Source of the DNA: Streptomyces sp. CB01249
GTDB taxonomy: Bacteria; Actinomycetota; Actinomycetes; Streptomycetales; Streptomycetaceae
DNA length: 64,000 nt
Assembly: GCF_001905735.1 (NCBI RefSeq)
Contig: NZ_LISW01000001.1
Location: forward strand, 303,947-367,946
Reading direction: 5' to 3'
Under the pieces are notes generated by a model that was given only the letters and a program-made list of their open reading frames with translations, had not been told where the DNA came from and did not search any database. Shown here one piece after another: positions 8,420 to 16,720 of the stretch (position 1 is the stretch's first letter; each line of letters starts with the position of its first letter). The translations under genes were made by a program, and so were the position numbers.

Positions 8420-9933
8420 CGGCGCGGCGTCCACACGATCTGCGTGCCGTCGCCCCGCCGCCCCCACCGGGTCTGCGAGGACCCGACGATGAGGATCGTG
8501 CGCATGTCCACCTCGGCCGGATCGAGGTCCGCGAGGCGCACGGTCCGTACGCTCTCGGACGGCCCGCCGACGTCCCGGCCGAGGACCACGGGCGTGTCCG
8601 GCGAGCGGTGTTCCAGGAGCAGGTCCCGGGCCTTGCCGACCTGCCAGGTCCGGCTCCGCGAACCGGGGTTGTACAGCGCGAGCACCAGGTCCGCCGATGC
8701 GGCGGCGCGCAGCCGCTCCGCGATGACCTCCCACGGCTTGAGCCGGTCCGACAGCGAGATCGTCGCGTAGTCGTGGCCCAGCGGCGCACCCGCCCGGGCC
8801 GCCGCCGCGTTCGCCGCCGTCACCCCGGGCAGGACCCGCACCGGCACGTCCGCGTACTCCTCCTGCGACGCGACTTCGAGCACGGCCGTCGCCATCGCGA
8901 AGACCCCCGGGTCCCCACCGGACACCACGGCGACCCGCCGCCCGCGCCGGGCCAGGTCGAGCGCGAACTCCGCCCGCTCCGACTCCACCTTGTTGTCCGA
9001 GCCGTGCCGTGTCTGCCCCGGCCGGACCGGCACCCGGTCGAGATACGTCGTGTAGCCGACCAGGTCGTCGGCGGCGGCCAGCGCCCCGCGCGTCTCGGGC
9101 GTCAGCCACAGCGGTCCGGCCGGACCGGTGCCGACGACGGTCACCTCACCGTCGCCCGGGGCACGCTCCGGGCGGGCGTCGATCCGGCTCGGCAGCACGG
9201 CGACCGCGAAGTACGGCACGGAGCCGGCGTCCGTGTCCGCGAGTTCGCCCAGCCGCTCCCCGGCCATCGTGGCGCGCTCCACATAGCGGGCCTCGGGCAG
9301 CCGGCCCGACGCCTCGAAGGCGCGGCGCACGGCGGGGAAGGTGCGGCCCAGCTTCATCACCACCGCCGCGTCGGTCGCGGCCAGCCGGGCGGTCAGCTCC
9401 TCCTCCGGCAGGGTGCCGGGCAGGATCGTCAGGACCTCCTCGCCCTCCGCGAGCGGGGTGCCGAGCCGGGCGGCGGCCGCGCTGACCGAGGTCACCCCGG
9501 GGATCACCTCGGTCGGATAGCGGTCGGCCAGCCGCTTGTGCATGTGCATGTACGAGCCGTAGAACATCGGGTCGCCCTCGGCGAGCACGGCGACCGTGCG
9601 CCCCGCGTCCAGGTGCACGGCGAGCCGGGCCGCCGCCTCGGTGTAGAAGTCCTCCATCGCGCCCCGGTAGCCGCCCGGGTGGTCCGTGGTCTCCGTCGTG
9701 ACGGGGTAGACCAGGGCCTCCTCGATGTGGTCGGCGCGCAGGTGCTTCGCCGCGATGGACCGGGCGATGGACCGGCCGTGCCGGGCGCTGTGGTAGGCGA
9801 CGACGTCCGCCTCCGCGATGACCTCCACCGCGCGCAGGGTCATCAGGTTCGGGTCGCCGGGGCCGAGCCCGACCCCGTAGAGCCGTCCCGTCCGCTCGTC
9901 CGGGCGCCCCGTCTGCTGCTCGCTCACGGTCAC
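8404..9933 (-). CDS. cobIJ: Fused precorrin-2 C20- and precorrin-3B C17-methyltransferase (CobIJ)
   Basis: This 509-residue protein joins two methyltransferases that are separate in many bacteria. Residues about 15-250 are CobI, which methylates C20 of precorrin-2: [13 protein letters not shown], then [12 protein letters not shown], then [10 protein letters not shown]. Residues about 255-495 are CobJ, which methylates C17 with ring contraction: [13 protein letters not shown], then [12 protein letters not shown], then [10 protein letters not shown] and [10 protein letters not shown]. The GTG at 9933 overlaps the cobH stop as GTGA, which fixes the start; a much longer open frame upstream is only the antisense of cobH. 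Fusions of this type are usual in actinomycetes. The order cobH-cobIJ on the minus strand suggests coupled translation. Confidence 0.92.
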   Translation of the reverse strand: MTVSEQQTGRPDERTGRLYGVGLGPGDPNLMTLRAVEVIAEADVVAYHSARHGRSIARSIAAKHLRADHIEEALVYPVTTETTDHPGGYRGAMEDFYTEAAARLAVHLDAGRTVAVLAEGDPMFYGSYMHMHKRLADRYPTEVIPGVTSVSAAAARLGTPLAEGEEVLTILPGTLPEEELTARLAATDAAVVMKLGRTFPAVRRAFEASGRLPEARYVERATMAGERLGELADTDAGSVPYFAVAVLPSRIDARPERAPGDGEVTVVGTGPAGPLWLTPETRGALAAADDLVGYTTYLDRVPVRPGQTRHGSDNKVESERAEFALDLARRGRRVAVVSGGDPGVFAMATAVLEVASQEEYADVPVRVLPGVTAANAAAARAGAPLGHDYATISLSDRLKPWEVIAERLRAAASADLVLALYNPGSRSRTWQVGKARDLLLEHRSPDTPVVLGRDVGGPSESVRTVRLADLDPAEVDMRTILIVGSSQTRWGRRGDGTQIVWTPRRYPED

Positions 9934-10556
9934 TCTTCCTCGCTGGCGATGGCGTTGAGCGCGGCGGCCGCGATGGCGCTCCCGCCGCGTCGGCCGCGCA
10001 CGATCAGGTGGTCGAGCCCCGACGGGTGGGCGGCCAGCGCGTCCTTGGACTCGGCGGCCCCGACGAACCCGACCGGGACCCCGATGACGGCTGCGGGGCG
10101 CGGGGCGCCCTCCTCGATCATTTCGAGCAGCCGGAAGAGGGCGGTCGGCGCGTTCCCGACGGCCACGACCGCCCCGTCCAGCCGGTCCCGCCACAGCTCC
10201 AGGGCGGCCGCCGAGCGGGTCGTGCCCAGCTCCGCCGCGAGCCCGGGCACGGCCGGGTCGGACAGGGTGCACACCACCTCGTTGTCCGCGGGCAGCCGCT
10301 TGCGGGTGACCCCGCTGGCGACCATGGCCACGTCGCACAGGATGGGCGCGCCGGACCGCAGCGCGGCGCGGGCACGGGCGACCGCGTCAGGCGTGTAGCC
10401 GAGGTCGCGTACGAGGTCGACCATGCCGCAGGCGTGGATCATCCGGACCGCGACCTGGCTCACGTCCGCGGGCAGCCCGGCGAGGTCCGCCTCCGCCCGG
10501 ATGGTGGCGAAGGACTGGCGATAGATGGCCGGTCCGTCCTTCTCGTACTCGTACAC
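9930..10556 (-). CDS. cobH: Precorrin-8X methylmutase CobH
   Basis: CobH moves the methyl group from C11 to C12 of precorrin-8X to give hydrogenobyrinic acid. The 208-residue protein has the expected length and shows [10 protein letters not shown] (catalytic His41), the segment [14 protein letters not shown], and [10 protein letters not shown] with [18 protein letters not shown] near the end. The start is GTG with only a loose purine-rich site (GAGAAGAGAG) upstream. It precedes cobIJ with a GTGA overlap and follows cobG by 56 bases on the same strand, so cobG-cobH-cobIJ are probably one transcript. Confidence 0.93.
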   Translation of the reverse strand: MYEYEKDGPAIYRQSFATIRAEADLAGLPADVSQVAVRMIHACGMVDLVRDLGYTPDAVARARAALRSGAPILCDVAMVASGVTRKRLPADNEVVCTLSDPAVPGLAAELGTTRSAAALELWRDRLDGAVVAVGNAPTALFRLLEMIEEGAPRPAAVIGVPVGFVGAAESKDALAAHPSGLDHLIVRGRRGGSAIAAAALNAIASEEE

Positions 10557-10612
10557 AGTGGTGTCGCTCTCTTCTCAGGGCGGGGGGTCGGACAGAAAAA
10601 GTGTGGGGGCGG

Positions 10613-11938
10613 TCAGCTACGGGGGATACGGGCCGCCGCCACGGCGTCGGCCAGCGCGGCGGGGTCGTCGGCGACGTCGACCGGGTCCGCGTGCCCGTCG
10701 TCCCGTACGACGGACACCCGGTAGCCGCCGTCCGGTCCCGCGACGACGTCGACCCACGCCCCGCGCGGATGCCCGCACCGCCGCTCGCACCCGGACCAGT
10801 GCACGGGCAGGACGTCCACGGGCGGGGCGACGGGCAGGGCTGACGCGGCGTCACCCCGCACATCGGCCCGGGACTTCGCGCACCCCGGCCGCCCGATGCA
10901 CGCCCCGACCCCGGTCCACGGCGAGCGGTCCCCGGTGACGAGGCCCAGGCCCTCCAGCGCGTCGAGCGCGCCGGACGCCCGGTCCCGTCGCACACCGGGC
11001 ACGACGACTCCGCGCCACGGGGTGAGCCGCAGTTCGCCAGCGCCGTGGTCCCGGGCGAGGTCCGTCAGCGCCCGCCACCGCACCGCGTCCGCCCGCCCGA
11101 GCGGCAGCCCGACGGACAGCGCGTCCGTGTCGCCGGGCCCCGTCACCACGCCGAGCGCCGGGGGAGTGCCGTCCGGCACCGGTACGGTCCCGAGGGCGAC
11201 GGGCAGCCCGGCCGCACCCCACCTGCGTACCACCTCGGCGAACAACGGTTCCGCGCCCCCGGGCAGCTCGGCCGCCCGCCACGCACCGGAACCGGACGCC
11301 AGGGACAGGAACACCGTCGCCGCGAGCAGCGCGGCGCGCGGCGCCTCGTCCGCCGGGATCCGGGCCACTGAGTCCAGCGCCCCGATCCGCAACTCCGCGT
11401 CCCCGTCCGCCCGCGCCCGCAGCGTCACGTCCGCGCCCAGCGCGTCCACGTCGCCGCGCCCGTCGTCCAGCGCGAACAGGAACCGGCCCGACAGGCCGGC
11501 CGCCTCCTCGCTCGCGCACACCAGCGCGTCCAGCGCGGTCAGCCACGGGCGGACATCGCGCGCGCCGAGGCCGTCGAGCCCGGACAGCGGGGAGGCCACC
11601 ACATTGCGGACCCGCTCATGCCGCTCGGAGGGCAAAAGCCCTATTTCGTCCATGCGTGAGGCCAGTTCGCCCCCGCACTCCGCACCCAGCCCGCGCAGCT
11701 GCACATTGCCGCGCGAAGTGAGATACAGCTCACCATCGCCCAGCCGTCCGGCCAACTCCCGCAGCCCGTCCGCCTGCTCCGCGGTGAGCACACCACCGGG
11801 CACCCGGACCCGCGCCAACGCCCCGTCGTCCGCCCGGTGAAGCCGCAGCGCACCGGGGCAGGCGTCGCCGTGCGACCGGAAACGGGCGTCGTCGGGCTGG
11901 GCGAAATGGGGGGCTGGGGGAGGCATGGCGGCGAGCAT
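10613..11938 (-). CDS. cobG: Precorrin-3B synthase CobG
   Basis: CobG is the oxygen-dependent monooxygenase that hydroxylates C20 of precorrin-3A and forms the lactone, defining the aerobic route. It is related to nitrite and sulfite reductases. The N-terminal part has GDACPGALRLH and LYLTSRGNVQLRGL. The C-terminal part has the cysteine pattern expected to hold an Fe-S centre: GACIGRPGCAKS and, farther on, WSGCERRCGHP. Possible ATG starts lie at 11947, 11938 and 11926; all lack a strong ribosome site, and 11938 (441 residues) is chosen on family length. It is divergent from cobN, with the cobalamin riboswitch on the opposite strand between them. Confidence 0.88.
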   Translation of the reverse strand: MLAAMPPPAPHFAQPDDARFRSHGDACPGALRLHRADDGALARVRVPGGVLTAEQADGLRELAGRLGDGELYLTSRGNVQLRGLGAECGGELASRMDEIGLLPSERHERVRNVVASPLSGLDGLGARDVRPWLTALDALVCASEEAAGLSGRFLFALDDGRGDVDALGADVTLRARADGDAELRIGALDSVARIPADEAPRAALLAATVFLSLASGSGAWRAAELPGGAEPLFAEVVRRWGAAGLPVALGTVPVPDGTPPALGVVTGPGDTDALSVGLPLGRADAVRWRALTDLARDHGAGELRLTPWRGVVVPGVRRDRASGALDALEGLGLVTGDRSPWTGVGACIGRPGCAKSRADVRGDAASALPVAPPVDVLPVHWSGCERRCGHPRGAWVDVVAGPDGGYRVSVVRDDGHADPVDVADDPAALADAVAAARIPRS

Positions 11939-12014
11939 ACCGACCATCTCATCCGATCCGTATGACCCGTCTTCCGATCCGTATGACCGGTCGGCCACCC
12001 CGGCCCGTACTATG

Positions 12015-12180
12015 CCTGCGGGGCCCGTCTTCGCGGACGGACCCCGGCGGACCTCCGGGTCCGTCGTCGCCACAGACGGCGACAGGGGAGGAAGCCCGGT
12101 GCGATTCCGGCGCGGTCCCGCCACTGTGAGCCCGGCCCCACCAGGCCGGGCGAGTCAGGAACTCCCTTCCCCGCACGTTC
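12015..12180 (+). ncRNA. Cobalamin riboswitch upstream of cobN
   Basis: The leader of cobN contains the conserved core of the cobalamin riboswitch: GGAGGAAGCCCGGTGCGATT, then CGGCGCGGTCCCGCCACTGT, a GC-rich stem, and the B12 box GAGTCAGGAACTC. Order and spacing match the family, so adenosylcobalamin binding should reduce expression of cobN. About 70 bases remain to the start codon and include complementary CACG/CGTG and CCCGGGG elements that could act as the switching helix, with GAGGAAGG as ribosome site. The outer limits of the aptamer are approximate. Confidence 0.92.
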
Positions 12181-12248
12181 GGCAGGTCCGAGCAGGGGAT
12201 CACGACACCGCCCGGGGCGTGGACACCCCGAGGAAGGCCAGACGCCGC

Positions 12249-15200
12249 ATGATCCTGCTCCTGTCGACGTCCGACACCGACCTGCTCAGCGCCCGCGCCT
12301 CCGACGGACCCGTCCGCTACCGGTACGCGAACCCCTCCCGCCTCCCGCTCGACGACCTGCCCGCCCTCCTGGACGGCACCGACCTCGTCGTCGTACGCCT
12401 CCTCGGCGGGGTCCGCGCCTGGCAGGACGGCCTCGACCACCTGCTCGCCACCGGCCGCCCCGTCGTCGTCCTCACCGGCGAACAGGCCCCCGACGCCCAG
12501 CTGATGGCCGCCTCCACCGTGCCGATCGGGATCGCGGCCGAGGCCCACGCCTACCTCGCGCACGGCGGCCCGGCCAACCTGGACCAGCTCGCCCGCTTCC
12601 TCTCCGACACCGTGCTGCTCACCGGCCACGGCTTCGAACCGCCCGCCCCCGCACCCTCCTGGGGCCCGCTGGAACGCACCCCCCGGGAGACGGCGGACGG
12701 CGCCCCCACGGTGGCCGTGCTCTACTACCGCGCCCACCACATGAGCGGCAACACCGCGTTCATCGAGACCCTGTGCCGGGCCGTCGAGGCCGAGGGCGCC
12801 AAGGCCCTCCCGCTGTACGTCGCCTCGCTGCGCGCCCCCGAACCCGAGCTCATCGAGACCCTGCGCGGCGCCGACGCGATCGTCACCACGGTCCTCGCGG
12901 CGGGCGGCACCCGGCCCGCCGAGGCGTCGGCCGGAGGCGACGACGAGTCCTGGGACGCGGGCGCGCTCACCGCGCTCGACGTGCCGATCCTCCAGGCGCT
13001 CTGCCTCACCGGCTCCCGCACCGACTGGGAGGGCAACGACGAGGGCGTGTCCCCGCTGGACGCCGCCAGCCAGATCGCCGTGCCCGAGTTCGACGGCCGC
13101 CTGATCACCGTCCCGTTCTCCTTCAAGGAGATCGACGAGGACGGCCTCCCCTCCTACGTCGCCGACGACGAGCGCGCCTCCCGCGTCGCAGGTATCGCCG
13201 TCCGCCACGCCCGCCTGCGCCACATCCCGAACGCGGAGAAGCGCGTCGCGCTCGTCCTGTCCGCGTACCCGACCAAGCACTCCCGTATCGGCAACGCCGT
13301 CGGGCTCGACACCCCCGCCAGCGCGGTCGCCCTGCTGCGCCGACTGCGCGAGGAGGGCTACGACTTCGGTACGGAGGAGGTCCCCGGCCTCGCATCCGGC
13401 GACGGCGACGAGCTGATCTACGCCCTCATCGAGGCGGGCGGCCACGACCAGGAGTGGCTCACCGAGGAACAGCTCGCCCGCAACCCGGTCCGCATCCCCG
13501 CCGCCGACTACCGCCGCTGGTACGCCACACTCCCCGCCGAACTCCGCGAGGCCGTCGAGGAGCACTGGGGCCCGCCGCCCGGCGAGATGTTCGTGGACCG
13601 CTCCCGCAACCCGGAGGGCGACATCGTCCTCGCGGCCCTGCGCCGGGGCAACCTGCTCATCCTCATCCAGCCCCCGCGCGGCTTCGGCGAGAACCCGATC
13701 GCGATCTACCACGACCCGGACCTGCCGCCCTCGCACCACTACCTGGCCGCCTACCGCTGGATCGCCGCCCGCGCCGACGACAACGGCTTCGGCGCCGACG
13801 CGATGATTCACCTCGGCAAGCACGGCAACCTGGAATGGCTGCCCGGCAAGAACGCGGGCCTGTCCGCCGCCTGCGGCCCGGACGCGGCCCTCGGCGACCT
13901 CCCGCTGATCTACCCGTTCCTCGTCAACGACCCGGGCGAGGGCACCCAGGCCAAGCGCCGGGCGCACGCCACGCTCGTGGACCACCTGGTGCCGCCGATG
14001 GCCCGGGCCGACAGCTACGGGGACATCGCCCGCCTCGAACAACTCCTGGACGAGCACGCCCAGATCGCCGCCATGGACCCGGCCAAGCTGCCGGCCGTCC
14101 GCGCCCAGATCTGGACCCTGATCCAGGCCGCGAAGCTCGACCACGACCTGGGCGTCGAGGACCGCCCGGAGGACGAGGGCTTCGACGACTTCATCATGCA
14201 TCTGGACGGCTGGCTCTGTGAGATCAAGGACGTCCAGATCCGCGACGGCCTCCACGTCCTCGGCTCCGCGCCGACCGGGGCCGCCCGCGTCAACCTGATC
14301 CTGGCCATCCTGCGCGCCCGCCAGATCTGGGGCGGCACGACGTCCCTGCCGGGCCTGCGCGAGGCACTGGGCCTGGACGAATCGGCGGCGACCCGCACGG
14401 ACGCGGACACGGTGGAGGAGGAGGCCCGGGCCCTGGTCCAGGCGATGGAGGACGCGGGCTGGGACCCGTCGGCATTGGGCCGGGCAAATCAAGCCCCTGC
14501 GGCGATTGAGCAGCGGGGTCCGGGGCAGAGCCCCGAGCAGACGACCCGCACACTGCTCCACGACCTCAGCCCAGACGTGGCGGCCATCCTCAACTTCGCG
14601 GCCGAGGAGGTCGCCCCCCGCCTGGCCAGGACCACCGACGAACTGGACCACTGCGTCCACGCCCTCAACGGCGGCTTCGTCCCCGCAGGCCCCTCCGGCT
14701 CCCCGCTCCGGGGACTCGTCAACGTCCTCCCGACCGGCCGGAACTTCTACTCGGTCGACCCGAAGGCCGTCCCCTCCCGGCTCGCCTGGGAGACCGGGCA
14801 GGCCCTCGCCGACTCGCTGCTGAACCGCTACCGCGAGGACAACGGCGACTGGCCGGTGTCCGTGGGCCTCTCCCTCTGGGGTACGAGCGCGATGCGCACC
14901 GCGGGCGACGACGTCGCCGAGGCGTTCGCGCTGCTCGGCGTGCGCCCGGTCTGGGACGACGCCTCGCGCCGCGTCACCGGCCTCGAACCGATCCCCGCGG
15001 CCGAGCTCGGCCGCCCCCGCATCGACGTCACCCTCCGCATCAGCGGCTTCTTCCGCGACGCGTTCCCGCACACCATCGGCCTCCTGGACGACGCCGTGCG
15101 CCTGGCCGCCTCGCTGGACGAACCCGCCGAGCTCAACCACGTACGGGCGCACACCCAGGCGGACCTGGCCGAGCACGGGGACGAGCGCCGGGCCACCACC

Positions 15201-15920
15201 CGTATCTTCGGCTCGCGCCCCGGCACGTACGGCGCCGGGCTGCTCCAGCTCATCGACTCCCGCGACTGGCGCACCGACGCCGACCTCGCCGAGGTCTACA
15301 CGACCTGGGGCGGCTACGCCTACGGCCGCGACCTGGACGGCTGCCCGGCCCGCGAGGAGATGGAGACCGCGTACAAGCGCATCGCGGTCGCCGCGAAGAA
15401 CACCGACACCCGCGAGCACGACATCGCGGACTCGGACGACTACTTCCAGTACCACGGGGGCATGGTCGCCACGGTCCGCGCGCTGAAGGGGACCGCCCCG
15501 GAGGCGTACATCGGGGACTCGACCCGTCCGGAGACGGTCCGCACGCGCACGCTGACCGAGGAGACCTCGCGCGTCTTCCGCGCCCGCGTCGTCAACCCCA
15601 AGTGGATCGAGGCGATGCGCCGCCACGGCTACAAGGGCGCCTTCGAGCTGGCGGCGACCGTCGACTACCTCTTCGGTTACGACGCCACGACGGGCGTGGT
15701 CGCGGACTGGATGTACGACAAGCTGACCGAGACCTACGTCCTGGACCCGGCCAACCGCGCCTTCCTGGAACAGGCCAACCCGTGGGCCCTGCACGGCATC
15801 GCGGAACGCCTTCTGGAAGCGGAGTCGCGCGGCATGTGGGCCAAGCCCGACCCGGCGGTGCTCGAAGCGCTGCGCCAGGTCTTCCTGGAAACGGAAGGAA
15901 ACCTGGAGGGCGAGGAGTAA
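12249..15920 (+). CDS. cobN: Cobaltochelatase subunit CobN
   Basis: CobN is the large, tetrapyrrole-binding subunit of the ATP-dependent cobaltochelatase, which inserts cobalt into hydrogenobyrinic acid a,c-diamide with AAA subunits CobS and CobT or ChlI/D-like partners (not seen here). The 1223-residue length is normal. Family segments include VAVLYYRAHHMSGN, the long VALVLSAYPTKHSRIGNAVG, IHLGKHGNLEWLPGKN, and GGYAYGRDL near the end. The ATG at 12249 is chosen because the sequence upstream is the riboswitch. A 50-base Streptomyces-type repeat appears to be inserted in frame near residues 746-763. The gene ends four bases before a convergent transpeptidase gene. Confidence 0.95.
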   Translation: MILLLSTSDTDLLSARASDGPVRYRYANPSRLPLDDLPALLDGTDLVVVRLLGGVRAWQDGLDHLLATGRPVVVLTGEQAPDAQLMAASTVPIGIAAEAHAYLAHGGPANLDQLARFLSDTVLLTGHGFEPPAPAPSWGPLERTPRETADGAPTVAVLYYRAHHMSGNTAFIETLCRAVEAEGAKALPLYVASLRAPEPELIETLRGADAIVTTVLAAGGTRPAEASAGGDDESWDAGALTALDVPILQALCLTGSRTDWEGNDEGVSPLDAASQIAVPEFDGRLITVPFSFKEIDEDGLPSYVADDERASRVAGIAVRHARLRHIPNAEKRVALVLSAYPTKHSRIGNAVGLDTPASAVALLRRLREEGYDFGTEEVPGLASGDGDELIYALIEAGGHDQEWLTEEQLARNPVRIPAADYRRWYATLPAELREAVEEHWGPPPGEMFVDRSRNPEGDIVLAALRRGNLLILIQPPRGFGENPIAIYHDPDLPPSHHYLAAYRWIAARADDNGFGADAMIHLGKHGNLEWLPGKNAGLSAACGPDAALGDLPLIYPFLVNDPGEGTQAKRRAHATLVDHLVPPMARADSYGDIARLEQLLDEHAQIAAMDPAKLPAVRAQIWTLIQAAKLDHDLGVEDRPEDEGFDDFIMHLDGWLCEIKDVQIRDGLHVLGSAPTGAARVNLILAILRARQIWGGTTSLPGLREALGLDESAATRTDADTVEEEARALVQAMEDAGWDPSALGRANQAPAAIEQRGPGQSPEQTTRTLLHDLSPDVAAILNFAAEEVAPRLARTTDELDHCVHALNGGFVPAGPSGSPLRGLVNVLPTGRNFYSVDPKAVPSRLAWETGQALADSLLNRYREDNGDWPVSVGLSLWGTSAMRTAGDDVAEAFALLGVRPVWDDASRRVTGLEPIPAAELGRPRIDVTLRISGFFRDAFPHTIGLLDDAVRLAASLDEPAELNHVRAHTQADLAEHGDERRATTRIFGSRPGTYGAGLLQLIDSRDWRTDADLAEVYTTWGGYAYGRDLDGCPAREEMETAYKRIAVAAKNTDTREHDIADSDDYFQYHGGMVATVRALKGTAPEAYIGDSTRPETVRTRTLTEETSRVFRARVVNPKWIEAMRRHGYKGAFELAATVDYLFGYDATTGVVADWMYDKLTETYVLDPANRAFLEQANPWALHGIAERLLEAESRGMWAKPDPAVLEALRQVFLETEGNLEGEE
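14485..14537 (+). repeat. Streptomyces-type palindromic repeat inside cobN
   Basis: The segment beginning CAAATCAAGCCCCTGCGGCG and ending GGGGCAGAGCCCCG closely resembles, from memory, a short repeat scattered between genes in many Streptomyces genomes. It has an internal hairpin (GGGGC-AGA-GCCCC). Here it lies inside cobN, is read in frame as a Gln/Pro/Gly-rich stretch (ANQAPAAIEQRGPGQSPEQ), and falls in what looks like a linker, which may be why it is tolerated. Confidence 0.6.
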
Positions 15921-15924
15921 GGCC

Positions 15925-16620
15925 CTAGTCGGCGGTGCCGGGCTTCACACCCCAGACGTACACGACGTCGTCGAGCGCGAGCAGATCCCACAGCTTCGCC
16001 GCGTCGTCCACCGTCAGGTTGACGCAGCCCGCCGACCCGCCCCCGTCGTACAGGTCGCCCGGGTGTCCGTGCAGCGCCTGACCGCCGTCGAAGAACTGCG
16101 AGTACGGCATGGGGGCGTCGTCGTAGAGGTCGGAGACGTGGTCGCGGTCGCGCCAGTAGATGGTGTGCCGGCCGGGCCGCGTCTCCTCCGCGTCGCGGCC
16201 CGTACGGATGGGGACGGGCCCGAAGACGACCTTCTTCCCCTTCTGCACCCACAGCAGTTGGCGGTCCATGTCGACGCAGGTCACCCGGCCGGTCTCGACC
16301 GGGCAGTTCCCGGCTGCGTTCGGATTCGGCGTGGCCTCGACCACCAGCATCGCGCGGTACGTGCCGAGGTCGGCCAGCCCGTCCGGGTGCGGGCGGCCCT
16401 GCTCGGTCTGGAAGGACCGGATCGCCCGGCAGTCGGCGTCGGACTGGCGGCCGTCCACGGGCAGTCCGAGGTGGGTCTCCAGCTGCCGCTGATACGGCCC
16501 GGCCGGGGCGGTGCACGCGGTGTCGCGGCCGGGGGAGGCGGCCGAGGGGGCCGCGGTGCACAGCAGCGCCGTGGCCGCGGTGGCGACGGCGGCGGCGATG
16601 AGGCGGTGGGGACGGGACAC
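15925..16620 (-). CDS. Secreted L,D-transpeptidase with peptidoglycan-binding domain
   Basis: The GTG at 16620 follows a strong AGGAGG and begins a 231-residue precursor; a longer frame from 16668 is less likely. Residues 1-30 form a Sec signal peptide ending in an Ala-rich stretch. A peptidoglycan-binding domain follows (YQRQLETHLGLPVDGRQ to RAIRSFQTEQGRP). The C-terminal YkuD domain has LHGHPGDLYDGGGSAGCVNL, where the cysteine is the expected nucleophile that forms 3-3 cross-links in the cell wall. It lies four bases from the convergent cobN stop and downstream of the SpaA-repeat gene, from which a strong hairpin separates it. Confidence 0.88.
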   Translation of the reverse strand: MSRPHRLIAAAVATAATALLCTAAPSAASPGRDTACTAPAGPYQRQLETHLGLPVDGRQSDADCRAIRSFQTEQGRPHPDGLADLGTYRAMLVVEATPNPNAAGNCPVETGRVTCVDMDRQLLWVQKGKKVVFGPVPIRTGRDAEETRPGRHTIYWRDRDHVSDLYDDAPMPYSQFFDGGQALHGHPGDLYDGGGSAGCVNLTVDDAAKLWDLLALDDVVYVWGVKPGTAD

Positions 16621-16678
16621 GGCCGGACCTCCTGCGGGATTAACGGGAACGGTGTACTGGCGAGCCAATCAGCGAAAA

Positions 16679-16710
16679 CGCCCGGCCGCCCACGAGTGGG
16701 CGGCCGGGCG
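16679..16710 (-). terminator. Strong hairpin after the SpaA-repeat gene
   Basis: A near-perfect stem of about 14 bp (GCCCGGCCGCCCA pairing with TGGGCGGCCGGGC) and a three-base loop lies just 3' of the minus-strand SpaA-repeat gene, between its stop at 16721 and the start of the transpeptidase gene. It is flanked by an AAAACG run, and very likely ends that transcript. Confidence 0.75.
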
Positions 16711-16720
16711 GGTGACCGTG

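Noticed and set aside
6715-10398. A 1227-codon plus-strand open frame across cbiD, cobK and cobIJ
   Set aside because: It is the shadow of real genes in GC-rich DNA; its Arg/Pro/Ser-rich translation matches no family, while the genes underneath are well supported.
11949-15794. A 1281-codon minus-strand frame opposite cobN
   Set aside because: Antisense shadow with Val/Gly/Arg-rich composition. The cobN reading and the riboswitch explain the region.
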